Source of the DNA: an uncultured Alphaproteobacteria bacterium
GTDB taxonomy: Bacteria > Pseudomonadota > Alphaproteobacteria > Reyranellales > Reyranellaceae
DNA: 6,575 nucleotides
Assembly: GCA_903929895.1 (NCBI GenBank)
Contig: CAIYWM010000396.1
Coordinates: forward strand, 1 to 6,575
Direction of reading: 5' to 3'
Shown here: piece by piece, positions 1-5,784 of the stretch
How positions within the stretch are numbered: position 1 is the stretch's first letter
Layout of the letters: every line of letters starts with the position of its first letter
Program-made: the position numbers and the translations under genes
The notes under the pieces: generated by a model
What the model was told of the DNA's origin: nothing
Seen by the model: the letters and a program-made list of their open reading frames with translations, nothing else
The model's database searches: none

Positions 1-541
1 GGCCGACGGTGATGGGCTGGGCCGTCTGCAGATGGGTGAAGCCCGGCATGATGGTGGCCGAATATTCGTCGGCACGGTCGATCAGCGCCGACTGCAGGTC
101 GCGCAGCATCTCCTCAACCTTGTCGATCGTGTCGCGCACCCAGAGGCGCACGTCGAGCGCGATCTGGTCGTTGCGCGAGCGCGCGGTGTGCAACCGCCCG
201 CCGGCCGGCCCGATGATGTCGGTCAGCCGCTGCTCGACGTTGAAATGGATGTCCTCGAGCTTGGTCGAGAACTTGAACTTGCCGCTCTCGATCTCGGCCT
301 TGACCTGCGCCAGGCCGCGCTTGATGTCGCGGCCGTCCTTGGCGGTCAGGATCCCCTGGGCCACCAGCATGTCACAGTGCGCCACGGAGCCTGCGATGTC
401 CTGCGCATAGAGCCGCCGGTCGAAACCGATGGAGGCGTTGATCTTCTCCATGATTTCTGCGGGCCCGAGCTTGTAGCGGCCTCCCCACATCGTGTTGGAG
501 CGACGATTGGCTGCTCGCGCAGTCGTGTTCTTCCGTGCCAT
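1..541 (-). CDS. argH: Argininosuccinate lyase, N-terminal 180 residues (3' end outside window)
   Basis: Last enzyme of arginine biosynthesis: cytosolic cleavage of argininosuccinate to arginine and fumarate, by a homotetramer of the fumarase/aspartase superfamily. Seen: the family N-terminal block [10 protein letters not shown] (residues 18-27), the [14 protein letters not shown] region (36-49), the substrate-binding HTARSRNDQ block (118-126), and [12 protein letters not shown] (165-176), which carries the conserved Thr-His pair. The frame is open to the left edge, so about 280 of the usual 460-470 residues are missing. The start is uncertain. ATG at 541 adds a basic 17-residue leader before MWGGR; ATG at 490 would begin exactly at MWGGR, and an in-frame GTG lies at 553. 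None has a clear Shine-Dalgarno, and I chose 541 by default. It is divergent from the TlpA-type gene with only 35 bp between the starts, an arrangement I recall as common in Alphaproteobacteria. Confidence 0.96.
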   Translation of the reverse strand, partial: MARKNTTARAANRRSNTMWGGRYKLGPAEIMEKINASIGFDRRLYAQDIAGSVAHCDMLVAQGILTAKDGRDIKRGLAQVKAEIESGKFKFSTKLEDIHFNVEQRLTDIIGPAGGRLHTARSRNDQIALDVRLWVRDTIDKVEEMLRDLQSALIDRADEYSATIMPGFTHLQTAQPITVG

Positions 542-576
542 GAATTCAGCCACATATGCTTTTAGGAACGCGGCTT
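542..576. promoter_or_regulatory. Short divergent argH / tlpA intergenic region
   Basis: Thirty-five bases separate the two divergent start codons, so promoter elements for each gene must overlap the coding start of the other. The stretch is more AT-rich than its surroundings, with CATATG at 553-558 and TTTTAGG at 560-566. It carries AGGAA at 564-568, 8 nt before the ATG at 577, which decides the start of the TlpA-type gene. I could not fit a convincing -35/-10 pair in either direction, so the promoter role is inferred from geometry alone. Confidence 0.35.
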
Positions 577-1170
577 ATGGCACATCCTGTCCCCAATTTC
601 CTCCTTGGCCGGCGCTACATTCTTTGCGGCGCCCTGGCGGCCGTCGCGCTCCCCGCCACAGCCACACCGAGCCTGGCGGGCGTCAAGCCGGACATGGCCA
701 AGGGCGCCATGGAGCGCTTCAAGCTGGCGAAGTCGCCGAAGGCCCTGCCGGACCTCGAGATCCAGAATGCCGACGACAAGCCGATGAAGCTCAGTGACTT
801 GAAGGGCAAGGTCGTTCTGCTGAACTTCTGGGCGACGTGGTGTGCGCCCTGCGTAAAGGAGATGCCGAGCCTCGACCGGCTGCAGGCCGCGTTCCCGAAG
901 GACAAGTTCCTGATCGTGCCGCTGTCGATCGACGGCCCGACCAAGCCCAAGGTCGCGCCCTTCTACAAGGACCAGAAGCTCGCCAATCTCGGCATCTATT
1001 TCGACAAGGGCCGCAAGACCATGCAGGGTCTCGACGTCACCCTGTTGCCGACCTCGATCCTGGTCGACGCCCAGGGCCGGGAGCTCGGCCGCATCGAGGG
1101 CGACGCCGACTGGGACATGCCCGAATCGATCGCCCTGATGAAGGCGGCGATGGGCAAGGCCAAGGGCTGA
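577..1170 (+). CDS. tlpA: Exported TlpA/ResA-like thioredoxin-fold protein
   Basis: Periplasmic thiol-disulfide oxidoreductase of the TlpA/ResA/AhpC-TSA class. In Bradyrhizobium, TlpA is a membrane-anchored reductant needed for cytochrome oxidase biogenesis. Seen in the 197-residue product: a basic N-region with an Arg pair (R12-R13), a hydrophobic segment of about 20 residues, and a possible cleavage site after PSLA (about residue 34). Then come the redox motif NFWATWCAPC (C89 and C92) followed by VKEMPSL, and the cis-proline in LLPTS (P158) that normally faces the active site. Length suits the family. I chose ATG 577 over the in-frame ATG at 556 because the only good Shine-Dalgarno (AGGAA, 564-568) is correctly spaced for 577 and would lie inside a gene begun at 556. 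It is followed after 43 bp by nadQ on the same strand, but no functional link to NAD metabolism is evident. The symbol is by family resemblance; the electron partner is unknown. Confidence 0.85.
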   Translation: MAHPVPNFLLGRRYILCGALAAVALPATATPSLAGVKPDMAKGAMERFKLAKSPKALPDLEIQNADDKPMKLSDLKGKVVLLNFWATWCAPCVKEMPSLDRLQAAFPKDKFLIVPLSIDGPTKPKVAPFYKDQKLANLGIYFDKGRKTMQGLDVTLLPTSILVDAQGRELGRIEGDADWDMPESIALMKAAMGKAKG

Positions 1171-1213
1171 AGGGACGCCCGCTCGCGCTGCCTTCGTGCA
1201 TAATGCGGCCGAC

Positions 1214-2146
1214 ATGACGCCGCCTCCCGCGCCCTCCGACGCCGTTGCCATCGAACTCAATGCGGTGCTGGTCGCCCTGACGGCGAACCAGCCGCTGGTT
1301 CTGACCCTCGAGGACGGCACCCTCCTGCCGTCGGGACCCTTCGCCACCGAGCATCCGACCCTTCAGAGCGGCCTGCGGGCCTGGGTCGAGCGGCAGACAA
1401 ACCATCCGCTGGGCTATGTCGAGCAACTCTACACCTTCGCCGACCGCAACCGTCCAGGCTCCGACGGGCGCCAGCGCGTCGTGTCGATCAGCTATCTCGG
1501 CCTCACCCGCGAACGCCTGTCGGCCGGCGCGCGCGACCCGGAATGGCGGAGCTGGTACCGCTATTTCCCCTGGGAGGACTGGCGCACCGGCCCCTCGCCG
1601 CTGATCGCCGAAACCATCCTGCCGAAACTCGCGACGTGGGCGGAGGCCGGCGGCGCCGCGGCGAGCCGGCGGGAGCGGCAGGAGCGGGTCGAGGTGAGCT
1701 TCGGCGATGGTGCCGAGACCTGGAACGAGGATCTGGTCCTGCAGCGCTACGAGCTGCTCTACGAGGCAGGCCTGGTGCCCGAGGCGAAACAGCCGGTGGC
1801 CGATCCCGTGCCGGGGATGCCGATGCGCCACGACCATCGCCGGATCCTCGCGACCGGCATCGCGCGGCTGCGGGCCAAGATCAAATATCGCCCTGTCTTC
1901 TTCGAACTGATGCCGCCCGAATTCACGCTGCTACAGCTCCAGCGCACCGTCGAGGCGCTGGCGGGCCGGCCCATGCACAAGCAGAACTTCCGCCGGCTGA
2001 TCGACGCGCAGGGGCTGGTCGAGCCGACGGGCGCGTCCAGCGCGGAGGCACGCGGTCGGCCGGCGAAGCTGTTCCGCTTCCGCCGCGAGGTCGTCCTCGA
2101 ACGCGCCGTGCTCGGCAGCAAGCTCCCCCTCTCCCGCCCCATCTGA
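1214..2146 (+). CDS. nadQ: NadQ/NrtR-like transcriptional regulator of NAD synthesis
   Basis: Predicted DNA-binding regulator of NAD biosynthesis (COG4111, relative of the Nudix-related NrtR family), 310 residues. Residues about 10-100 have a Nudix-like layout: LPSGPF where the Nudix box begins (about 39-44), and the downstream VEQLYTFADRNR followed by VVSISYLGL that typifies NrtR proteins. The catalytic box is decayed: where REUxEExGU is expected the sequence is RAWVERQTNH (55-64), so only one of the metal-binding glutamates remains and hydrolase activity is unlikely. Residues about 205-292 form the NrtR-type winged helix, with RPVFFELMPPEFTLLQLQ, GRPMHKQNFRRLID, LVEPTG and GRPAKLFRFRRE. The middle segment (about 105-200) is specific to this subgroup. 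Location directly before nadA-nadC, with a palindromic site between, supports repression of nadAC. Start: ATG 1214; a GTG at 1196 would add six residues. Neither has a well-placed Shine-Dalgarno. Confidence 0.84.
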   Translation: MTPPPAPSDAVAIELNAVLVALTANQPLVLTLEDGTLLPSGPFATEHPTLQSGLRAWVERQTNHPLGYVEQLYTFADRNRPGSDGRQRVVSISYLGLTRERLSAGARDPEWRSWYRYFPWEDWRTGPSPLIAETILPKLATWAEAGGAAASRRERQERVEVSFGDGAETWNEDLVLQRYELLYEAGLVPEAKQPVADPVPGMPMRHDHRRILATGIARLRAKIKYRPVFFELMPPEFTLLQLQRTVEALAGRPMHKQNFRRLIDAQGLVEPTGASSAEARGRPAKLFRFRREVVLERAVLGSKLPLSRPI

Positions 2147-2149
2147 AGT

Positions 2150-2182
2150 CTTGACGCTTTTAATGCTCATTCTTAGTATAAT
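2150..2182 (+). promoter_or_regulatory. Candidate sigma70-type promoter of nadA-nadC
   Basis: CTTGACG at 2150-2156 is a good alphaproteobacterial -35 (TTGACG, 5 of 6). Two -10 candidates follow. TAGTAT (2174-2179) has an ideal 17-nt spacer but only 4 of 6 matches; TATAAT (2177-2182) is perfect but leaves a 20-nt spacer. Either gives a start of transcription near 2186-2190 and a leader of about 30 nt before nadA. Both -10 candidates lie inside the left arm of the inverted repeat, so a protein bound there would block RNA polymerase. Confidence 0.5.
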
Positions 2183-2205
2183 TAATTAATACTCCATACG
2201 AGCAT
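2163..2205. promoter_or_regulatory. Nested 43-bp inverted repeat, probable NadQ operator
   Basis: A two-tier palindrome is centred on base 2184. The outer arms are ATGCTC (2163-2168) and GAGCAT (2200-2205); the inner arms are AGTAT (2175-2179) and ATACT (2189-2193), around an AATTAATTA core. It can also be read as two 17-bp imperfect palindromes facing each other, ATGCTCATTCTTAGTAT (2163-2179) and ATACTCCATACGAGCAT (2189-2205). Each has the form ATRCTC-N5-GAGYAT (one mismatch in the left copy), with centres 26 bp apart. The site covers both -10 candidates and the likely transcription start of nadA. Assignment to NadQ is inferred from the adjacent regulator gene and target; I did not compare it with a published motif. 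Confidence 0.68.
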
Positions 2206-2219
2206 ATATGAGGTGTCAG

Positions 2220-3209
2220 ATGTCGCTTTCTGCTTCGCCCGACCTGATGGCCCGCACGGCCCCGCTCTATGACCGCGTGAAGAGCGTGATCCCGTCGATC
2301 GAGTGGCCGGCCTTCGCCGAGGACATCGACGCCATCCTGGCGCTGAAGCGCGAGCGGGACGCCGTGATCCTGGCGCACAACTACCAGACGCCTGAAATCT
2401 TCCATTGCGTGGCCGACATCGTCGGCGACAGCCTGGCGCTGGCCCGCGAGGCCATGAAGGTTGACGCCGGGGTGATCGTCCTGGCCGGCGTCCACTTCAT
2501 GGCCGAGACGGCCAAGCTTCTGAACCCGGCCAAGCGCGTGCTGATCCCCGACCTCGATGCCGGCTGCTCGCTCGCCGCCTCGATCACCGCCGCCGACGTC
2601 CGGCTGCTGCGCCAGCGCTATCCCGGCGTGCCCGTCGTCACCTATGTGAACACCTCGGCCGCCGTGAAGGCGGAGAGCGACATCTGCTGCACCTCCGGCA
2701 ATGCCCGCAAGATCGTCGAGAGCCTGGGCGTCCCGAAGGTCATCATGCTGCCCGACGAATATCTGGCGCAGAACATCGCCGCCGAAACCGGCGTCGAGAT
2801 CGTCACCTGGGCCGGCCATTGCGAGGTGCACGAACGGTTCACCGCAAACGACATCCGGCAACTGCGCGCAGGCCATCCGGGCATCGTCGTACTCGCGCAT
2901 CCGGAATGCCCGCCCGAGGTGGTGGGCGAATCGGACTTCACCGGCTCGACGGCGGCGATGATCGACTATGTCGATGCGAAGCGACCGGCGCGGGTCGTCC
3001 TCGTGACCGAATGCTCGATGAGCGACAACGTCGCCGTCCAGCATCCCGAGGTCGAGTTCATCCGGCCGTGCAACCTCTGTCCGCACATGAAGCAGATCAC
3101 CTTGCCGAAGATCCGCCGGACGCTGGAGACGATGCACCACGAAGTGACGATCGATCCCACCGTCGCCGCGCCGGCCCGGCGGGCCGTCGAACGCATGCTG
3201 GAAATCTGA
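2220..3209 (+). CDS. nadA: Quinolinate synthase, [4Fe-4S] enzyme
   Basis: Condenses iminoaspartate with dihydroxyacetone phosphate to quinolinate, the committed step of de novo NAD synthesis, in the cytosol. The 329-residue product has the three pseudo-symmetric NadA domains and the expected cluster cysteines: C116 in [10 protein letters not shown]230 in HPECPPEVV, and C287 in [13 protein letters not shown]. The latter has an extra Cys (C284) three residues earlier, as often seen. Substrate-site blocks are present: HNYQTPEIF (53-61), [32 protein letters not shown] (142-161) and TGSTAAMI. Start: an in-frame ATG exists at 2208, but GAGGTG (2210-2215) is placed to serve ATG 2220 and would lie inside a gene begun at 2208. 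The gene sits 73 bp after nadQ, behind the palindromic operator, and its stop is 8 nt before the nadC start, so the two are one transcription unit. No nadB lies between or beside them. Confidence 0.97.
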   Translation: MSLSASPDLMARTAPLYDRVKSVIPSIEWPAFAEDIDAILALKRERDAVILAHNYQTPEIFHCVADIVGDSLALAREAMKVDAGVIVLAGVHFMAETAKLLNPAKRVLIPDLDAGCSLAASITAADVRLLRQRYPGVPVVTYVNTSAAVKAESDICCTSGNARKIVESLGVPKVIMLPDEYLAQNIAAETGVEIVTWAGHCEVHERFTANDIRQLRAGHPGIVVLAHPECPPEVVGESDFTGSTAAMIDYVDAKRPARVVLVTECSMSDNVAVQHPEVEFIRPCNLCPHMKQITLPKIRRTLETMHHEVTIDPTVAAPARRAVERMLEI

Positions 3210-3217
3210 GGCCCATG

Positions 3218-4069
3218 ATGACCATCCCCCCTCTGCCCGACCTCCTCGTCGAACCGCTGGTGCGCGCAGCCCTCCTGGAGGATCTCGGCCGCGCCGGCGA
3301 CCTCACCACGGATGCCATCGTGCCGGCGACGGCGCGCGCGAGAACCGCCCTCGTCGCACGCCAGCGCGGCGTCGTGGCCGGGCTTGGCGCGGCATCAATG
3401 GCGTTCCGGCTGGTCGACCCGTCGATCGAGATAACGATCGAACGGCCGGACGGCACGCCGCTCGCGCCCGGCGACCGCATTGCCACCATCGCCGGCCCGG
3501 CGCGCGGCATGCTGACCGCCGAGCGGGTCGCACTGAACTTCCTCGGGCATCTCAGCGGCGTGGCCACTGGAGCCGCCACGCTGGTCGAGGCCGTGCGCGG
3601 CCACAAGGCGCGCATCTGCTGCACCCGCAAGACGATGCCCGGGCTGCGGGCCCTGCAGAAATACGCCGTTCGCGTGGGCGGCGGCATGAACCACCGCTTC
3701 GGCCTCGACGACGGCGTCCTCATCAAGGACAACCATGTCGCCGTGGCCGGCGGCATCCGCCCGGCGATCCTCGCCGCCCGCCGCGGCGTCGGTCATCTCG
3801 TGAAGATCGAAGTCGAGGTCGATACGCTGGATCAGCTGGAGGAAGCGCTGGCGACCGGCGTGGATGCCGTCCTGCTCGACAACATGACGCCCGACCAGCT
3901 CACCACCGCGGTCCGCATGATCGACCGACGCGCCCTCGCCGAAGCCTCCGGCAGCATCACGCCACAGACGGCGCCGGCCATTGCGGCCAGCGGCGTCGAC
4001 CTGATCTCAGCCGGCTGGCTGACCCACAGCGCCAGCGTCCTCGACATCGGCCTGGACTGGGAAAGCTAG
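3218..4069 (+). CDS. nadC: Nicotinate-nucleotide pyrophosphorylase (carboxylating), QPRTase
   Basis: Converts quinolinate and PRPP to nicotinate mononucleotide, CO2 and pyrophosphate, the step after NadA; cytosolic type II phosphoribosyltransferase. The 283-residue length is normal. Seen: the N-terminal sandwich with LLEDLGRAGDLTTDAI (about 19-34), the ERVALNFLGHLSGVAT helix (about 102-117), and the substrate loop TRKTMPGLRALQKYAV (about 136-151). Further on are GGGMNHRFGLDDGVLIKDNH (about 154-173), KIEVEVDT, DAVLLDNM, the phosphate-site EASGSIT (about 242-248) and SAGWLTHS. All basic PRPP and quinolinate contacts of the family appear intact. Start: ATGATG occurs at 3215-3220. GAGG (3208-3211) is 6 nt from the second ATG and only 3 nt from the first, so I chose 3218; a start at 3215 adds one Met. 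It follows the nadA stop almost directly and ends before a hairpin-rich convergent gap. Confidence 0.97.
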   Translation: MTIPPLPDLLVEPLVRAALLEDLGRAGDLTTDAIVPATARARTALVARQRGVVAGLGAASMAFRLVDPSIEITIERPDGTPLAPGDRIATIAGPARGMLTAERVALNFLGHLSGVATGAATLVEAVRGHKARICCTRKTMPGLRALQKYAVRVGGGMNHRFGLDDGVLIKDNHVAVAGGIRPAILAARRGVGHLVKIEVEVDTLDQLEEALATGVDAVLLDNMTPDQLTTAVRMIDRRALAEASGSITPQTAPAIAASGVDLISAGWLTHSASVLDIGLDWES

Positions 4070-4136
4070 AATCACTTCCCTCGCCAGGTCAGGGACGACC
4101 GTTCGTTCTTCGGCGCTCTCGGACATTGCAAACTTA

Positions 4137-4156
4137 GCGGCTTGTAACCAAGCCGC
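4137..4156 (+). terminator. Hairpin downstream of nadC, possible weak terminator
   Basis: A perfect 8-bp stem, GCGGCTTG (4137-4144) and CAAGCCGC (4149-4156), with a TAAC loop, lies 67 bp after the nadC stop. No T-run follows on the plus strand, so Rho-independent action is doubtful. Flanking TTAGCG (4134-4139) and CGCTAA (4164-4169) are also complementary and could form an alternative, larger fold. The remainder of the gap 4070-4136 shows nothing recognisable. Confidence 0.35.
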
Positions 4157-4164
4157 AGCCTGTC

Positions 4165-4193
4165 GCTAAATGGGCTGAGCTCCGCTCAGCCCA
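4165..4193 (-). terminator. Hairpin directly after the secreted-protein stop codon
   Basis: A perfect 10-bp stem, TGGGCTGAGC (4171-4180) and GCTCAGCCCA (4184-4193), has a 3-nt loop and abuts the stop codon of the minus-strand gene ending at 4194. Reading the minus strand, the stem is followed by TTTAG, a short T-run, which makes it a plausible Rho-independent terminator for the minus-strand operon. On the plus strand no T-run follows, but the fold could still protect or pause nadC transcripts arriving from the left. Confidence 0.55.
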
Positions 4194-4655
4194 TCAGTTG
4201 CTCACTTCGCAGTGCTTGCCCATTTCCTTGCAGACCCGCAGCACCGCCTGGACGACCAGCGACGCGGTCGAGCTCTCGCCCGCGCCGGCATGGCCCGCGA
4301 TCATGAGCTGCGAGACGTCGTCGTTGAAGGGCACCACGTTCAGCGTGGCGGTGCGGTCGCCCTCGGCGATCTGGATGCGGCGTGCGCCGGGATCCTGCAT
4401 CAGGATGCGGACCGAGGGATTCTTCCGCGCGAGGTCGAGCGCGGTCGAGAAGATCTTGTCGGCATGGGCATCGAGCAGGACCGTCGCGAAATCGTAGCCG
4501 GCGCGGCCGTCCGGCTGGCTCCCTTCGGTCATCTGGTGGATACGGCCCAGCGCCTTGCGGGCAACGAACACCCATTGCGCCTCCGCCGGGGCGAAGGGCA
4601 GCGCCAGGCTGGCGAGCACCGCGACCGCGACGAAAGGCTTGATGAACTGGCGCAT
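4194..4655 (-). CDS. Small secreted protein of unknown function
   Basis: I do not recognise the family. The 153-residue product begins with a clear Sec signal peptide: MRQFIK, a hydrophobic run (VAVAVLASLALPF) and a cleavage site after APAEA (about residue 26). The mature part of about 127 residues has an alpha/beta look: a helix rich in Ala/Leu (about 57-78), strands VRILMQ, RRIQIAE and TATLNVVP (about 82-109), then SQLMIAGHAG and a C-terminal helix with two cysteines (C142, C149) that could form a disulfide. The strand pattern loosely recalls DUF3568-type lipoproteins, but there is no lipobox and I make no assignment. Start: ATG 4655 has GGGAG 7 nt upstream; an in-frame ATG at 4691 would put twelve charged residues before the signal peptide. 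The gene begins 28 nt after the ene-reductase stop, so it is probably cotranscribed with it. Confidence 0.8.
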   Translation of the reverse strand: MRQFIKPFVAVAVLASLALPFAPAEAQWVFVARKALGRIHQMTEGSQPDGRAGYDFATVLLDAHADKIFSTALDLARKNPSVRILMQDPGARRIQIAEGDRTATLNVVPFNDDVSQLMIAGHAGAGESSTASLVVQAVLRVCKEMGKHCEVSN

Positions 4656-4662
4656 GCAACGA

Positions 4663-4676
4663 CTCCCTTTTGGGAG
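4663..4676 (-). promoter_or_regulatory. Hairpin containing the ribosome binding site of the secreted-protein gene
   Basis: On the minus strand CTCCC-AAAA-GGGAG forms a 5-bp stem with a 4-nt loop, and its 3' arm is the Shine-Dalgarno GGGAG for the ATG at 4655. Folding would hide the ribosome binding site, so translation may depend on ribosomes finishing the upstream ene-reductase gene (stop at 4684-4686, just before the hairpin). The pairing is plain in the sequence; the regulatory effect is inferred. Confidence 0.4.
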
Positions 4677-4683
4677 CGGCATT

Positions 4684-5784
4684 TTACGCAAGTGTCGCCA
4701 GCGATGAAGCCGAGAATGGCGCCAGGTCGGCGAAGCGGCCCTCGCGCACCTTGGCAGCCCAGTGCGGATCGGCCAGCAAGGCGCGGCCGACCGCCACGAG
4801 ATCGAACTCCTCGCGCTCCAGCCGGGCTTCCAGTTCGCCGAGGTCGCCGATTTCAGAATCCTCGCGCGTCCGGAACGTCTGCACGAAATCCGCGCCCTTG
4901 AGGCCGACCGAACCCACGGTGATCGTGGGCTTGCCGGTGAGCTTCTTGGTCCAGCCAGCGAGATTCAGCGTCGAGCCCTCGAACTCGGGCTCCCAGAAGC
5001 GGCGCGTCGAGCAATGGAAGATGTCGGTGCCCGCCGCCGTCAGCGGCTCGAGGAACCGCGCCAGCTCGTCGGCAGTGAGCGCCAGTCGCGCCGTGAAGTC
5101 CTGCTGCTTCCACTGCGAGAAGCGGAAGATGATCGGATACTCCGCGCCGACGCGCGCCCGGATCGCCTTCACGATCTCGGCTGCGAAGTGCGTGCGCTGG
5201 ACGAAGTCGCCGCCCCACGCATCGGTGCGCTTGTTCGCGCCCTCCCAGAAGAACTGATCGATCAGGTAGCCGTGCGCGCCGTGGATCTCGACGGCGTCGA
5301 AGCCGATCTCCCGGGCGACACCGGCGGCACGGGCGAAGGCATCGATCGTGTCGGCGATGTCGGCCTCGCTCATCGCCGGACCGACCTGCTTGCCGGACGC
5401 GGACAGGCCGGACGGGCCGTCCGACGGCGCCTCGGGATGATGGCCGGTGCCCGTCTTGCGCATCATGCCCTGATGCCAGAGCTGCGGGGCGATCTTGCCG
5501 CCGGCAGCGTGCACTTCCTCCACCACGCGCCGCCAGCCCGCGAGGCTCGCCGGGGAATGAAAGTCCGGCACGTTGGTGTCGTTGGAGGCGGCCAGCCGGT
5601 CGACGGTGGTGCCTTCGGTAATGATGAGACCGACGCCGCCTTCGGCCCGGCGGCGATAGTAGGCCGCAACGTCGGCGCCGGGGATGCTGTCGGGGCTCTT
5701 GGAGCGCGTCATCGGCGCCATCACCACCCGGTTGGGCAGCGACAACGACTTGGACACGAAGGGTCGGAAGAGCGGGCTGGTCAT
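4684..5784 (-). CDS. Old Yellow Enzyme family NADH:flavin oxidoreductase (ene-reductase)
   Basis: FMN-dependent, NAD(P)H-using oxidoreductase of COG1902, a TIM barrel; members typically reduce activated C=C bonds (enones, nitro-alkenes, maleimides). The 366-residue product has FMN contacts in VVMAPMTRS (20-28), EGTT (57-60) and PQLWHQG (100-106). The active-site HGAHGYLIDQFF (168-179) has H168 and H171 as the anion-binding pair and Y173 as proton donor. Then come NKRTDAWGG (184-192), RFSQWK (221-226), ITVGSVG (288-294) and the phosphate-binding VAVGRALLADPHW (330-342). The His/His pair is the bacterial YqjM/NemA-like choice rather than the His/Asn of yeast OYE. No Cys occupies the YqjM redox-switch position in MAPMTR. 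No 4Fe-4S domain is appended, so it is not a 2,4-dienoyl-CoA reductase. The start ATG overlaps the preceding stop as ATGA (5781-5784), indicating translational coupling to the M81 gene. Physiological substrate unknown. Confidence 0.93.
   Translation of the reverse strand: MTSPLFRPFVSKSLSLPNRVVMAPMTRSKSPDSIPGADVAAYYRRRAEGGVGLIITEGTTVDRLAASNDTNVPDFHSPASLAGWRRVVEEVHAAGGKIAPQLWHQGMMRKTGTGHHPEAPSDGPSGLSASGKQVGPAMSEADIADTIDAFARAAGVAREIGFDAVEIHGAHGYLIDQFFWEGANKRTDAWGGDFVQRTHFAAEIVKAIRARVGAEYPIIFRFSQWKQQDFTARLALTADELARFLEPLTAAGTDIFHCSTRRFWEPEFEGSTLNLAGWTKKLTGKPTITVGSVGLKGADFVQTFRTREDSEIGDLGELEARLEREEFDLVAVGRALLADPHWAAKVREGRFADLAPFSASSLATLA

Noticed and set aside
562..1347. A 261-codon minus-strand frame opposite the TlpA-type gene and the nadQ start
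   Set aside because: It crosses two real plus-strand genes, shows no domain, and has shadow-like composition.
2147..2207. The palindrome as a terminator for nadQ
   Set aside because: The arms are AT-rich and interrupted, there is no GC-rich stem with a T-run, and the element overlaps promoter hexamers.
2183..2219. A possible NAD-binding riboswitch (nadA leader motif)
   Set aside because: The probable transcription start leaves only about 30 nt of leader, too short for such an aptamer, and the dyad is better explained as a protein operator.
2160..3140. A 326-codon open frame on the minus strand across nadA
   Set aside because: It is antisense to a clear nadA and has Asp/Arg/His-rich composition typical of a high-GC shadow frame, with no recognisable domain.
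2819..3217. Upstream extension of the nadC frame into nadA
   Set aside because: The extension is an out-of-frame reading of nadA. NadC homology begins at MTIPPLPD and a Shine-Dalgarno sits just before 3218.
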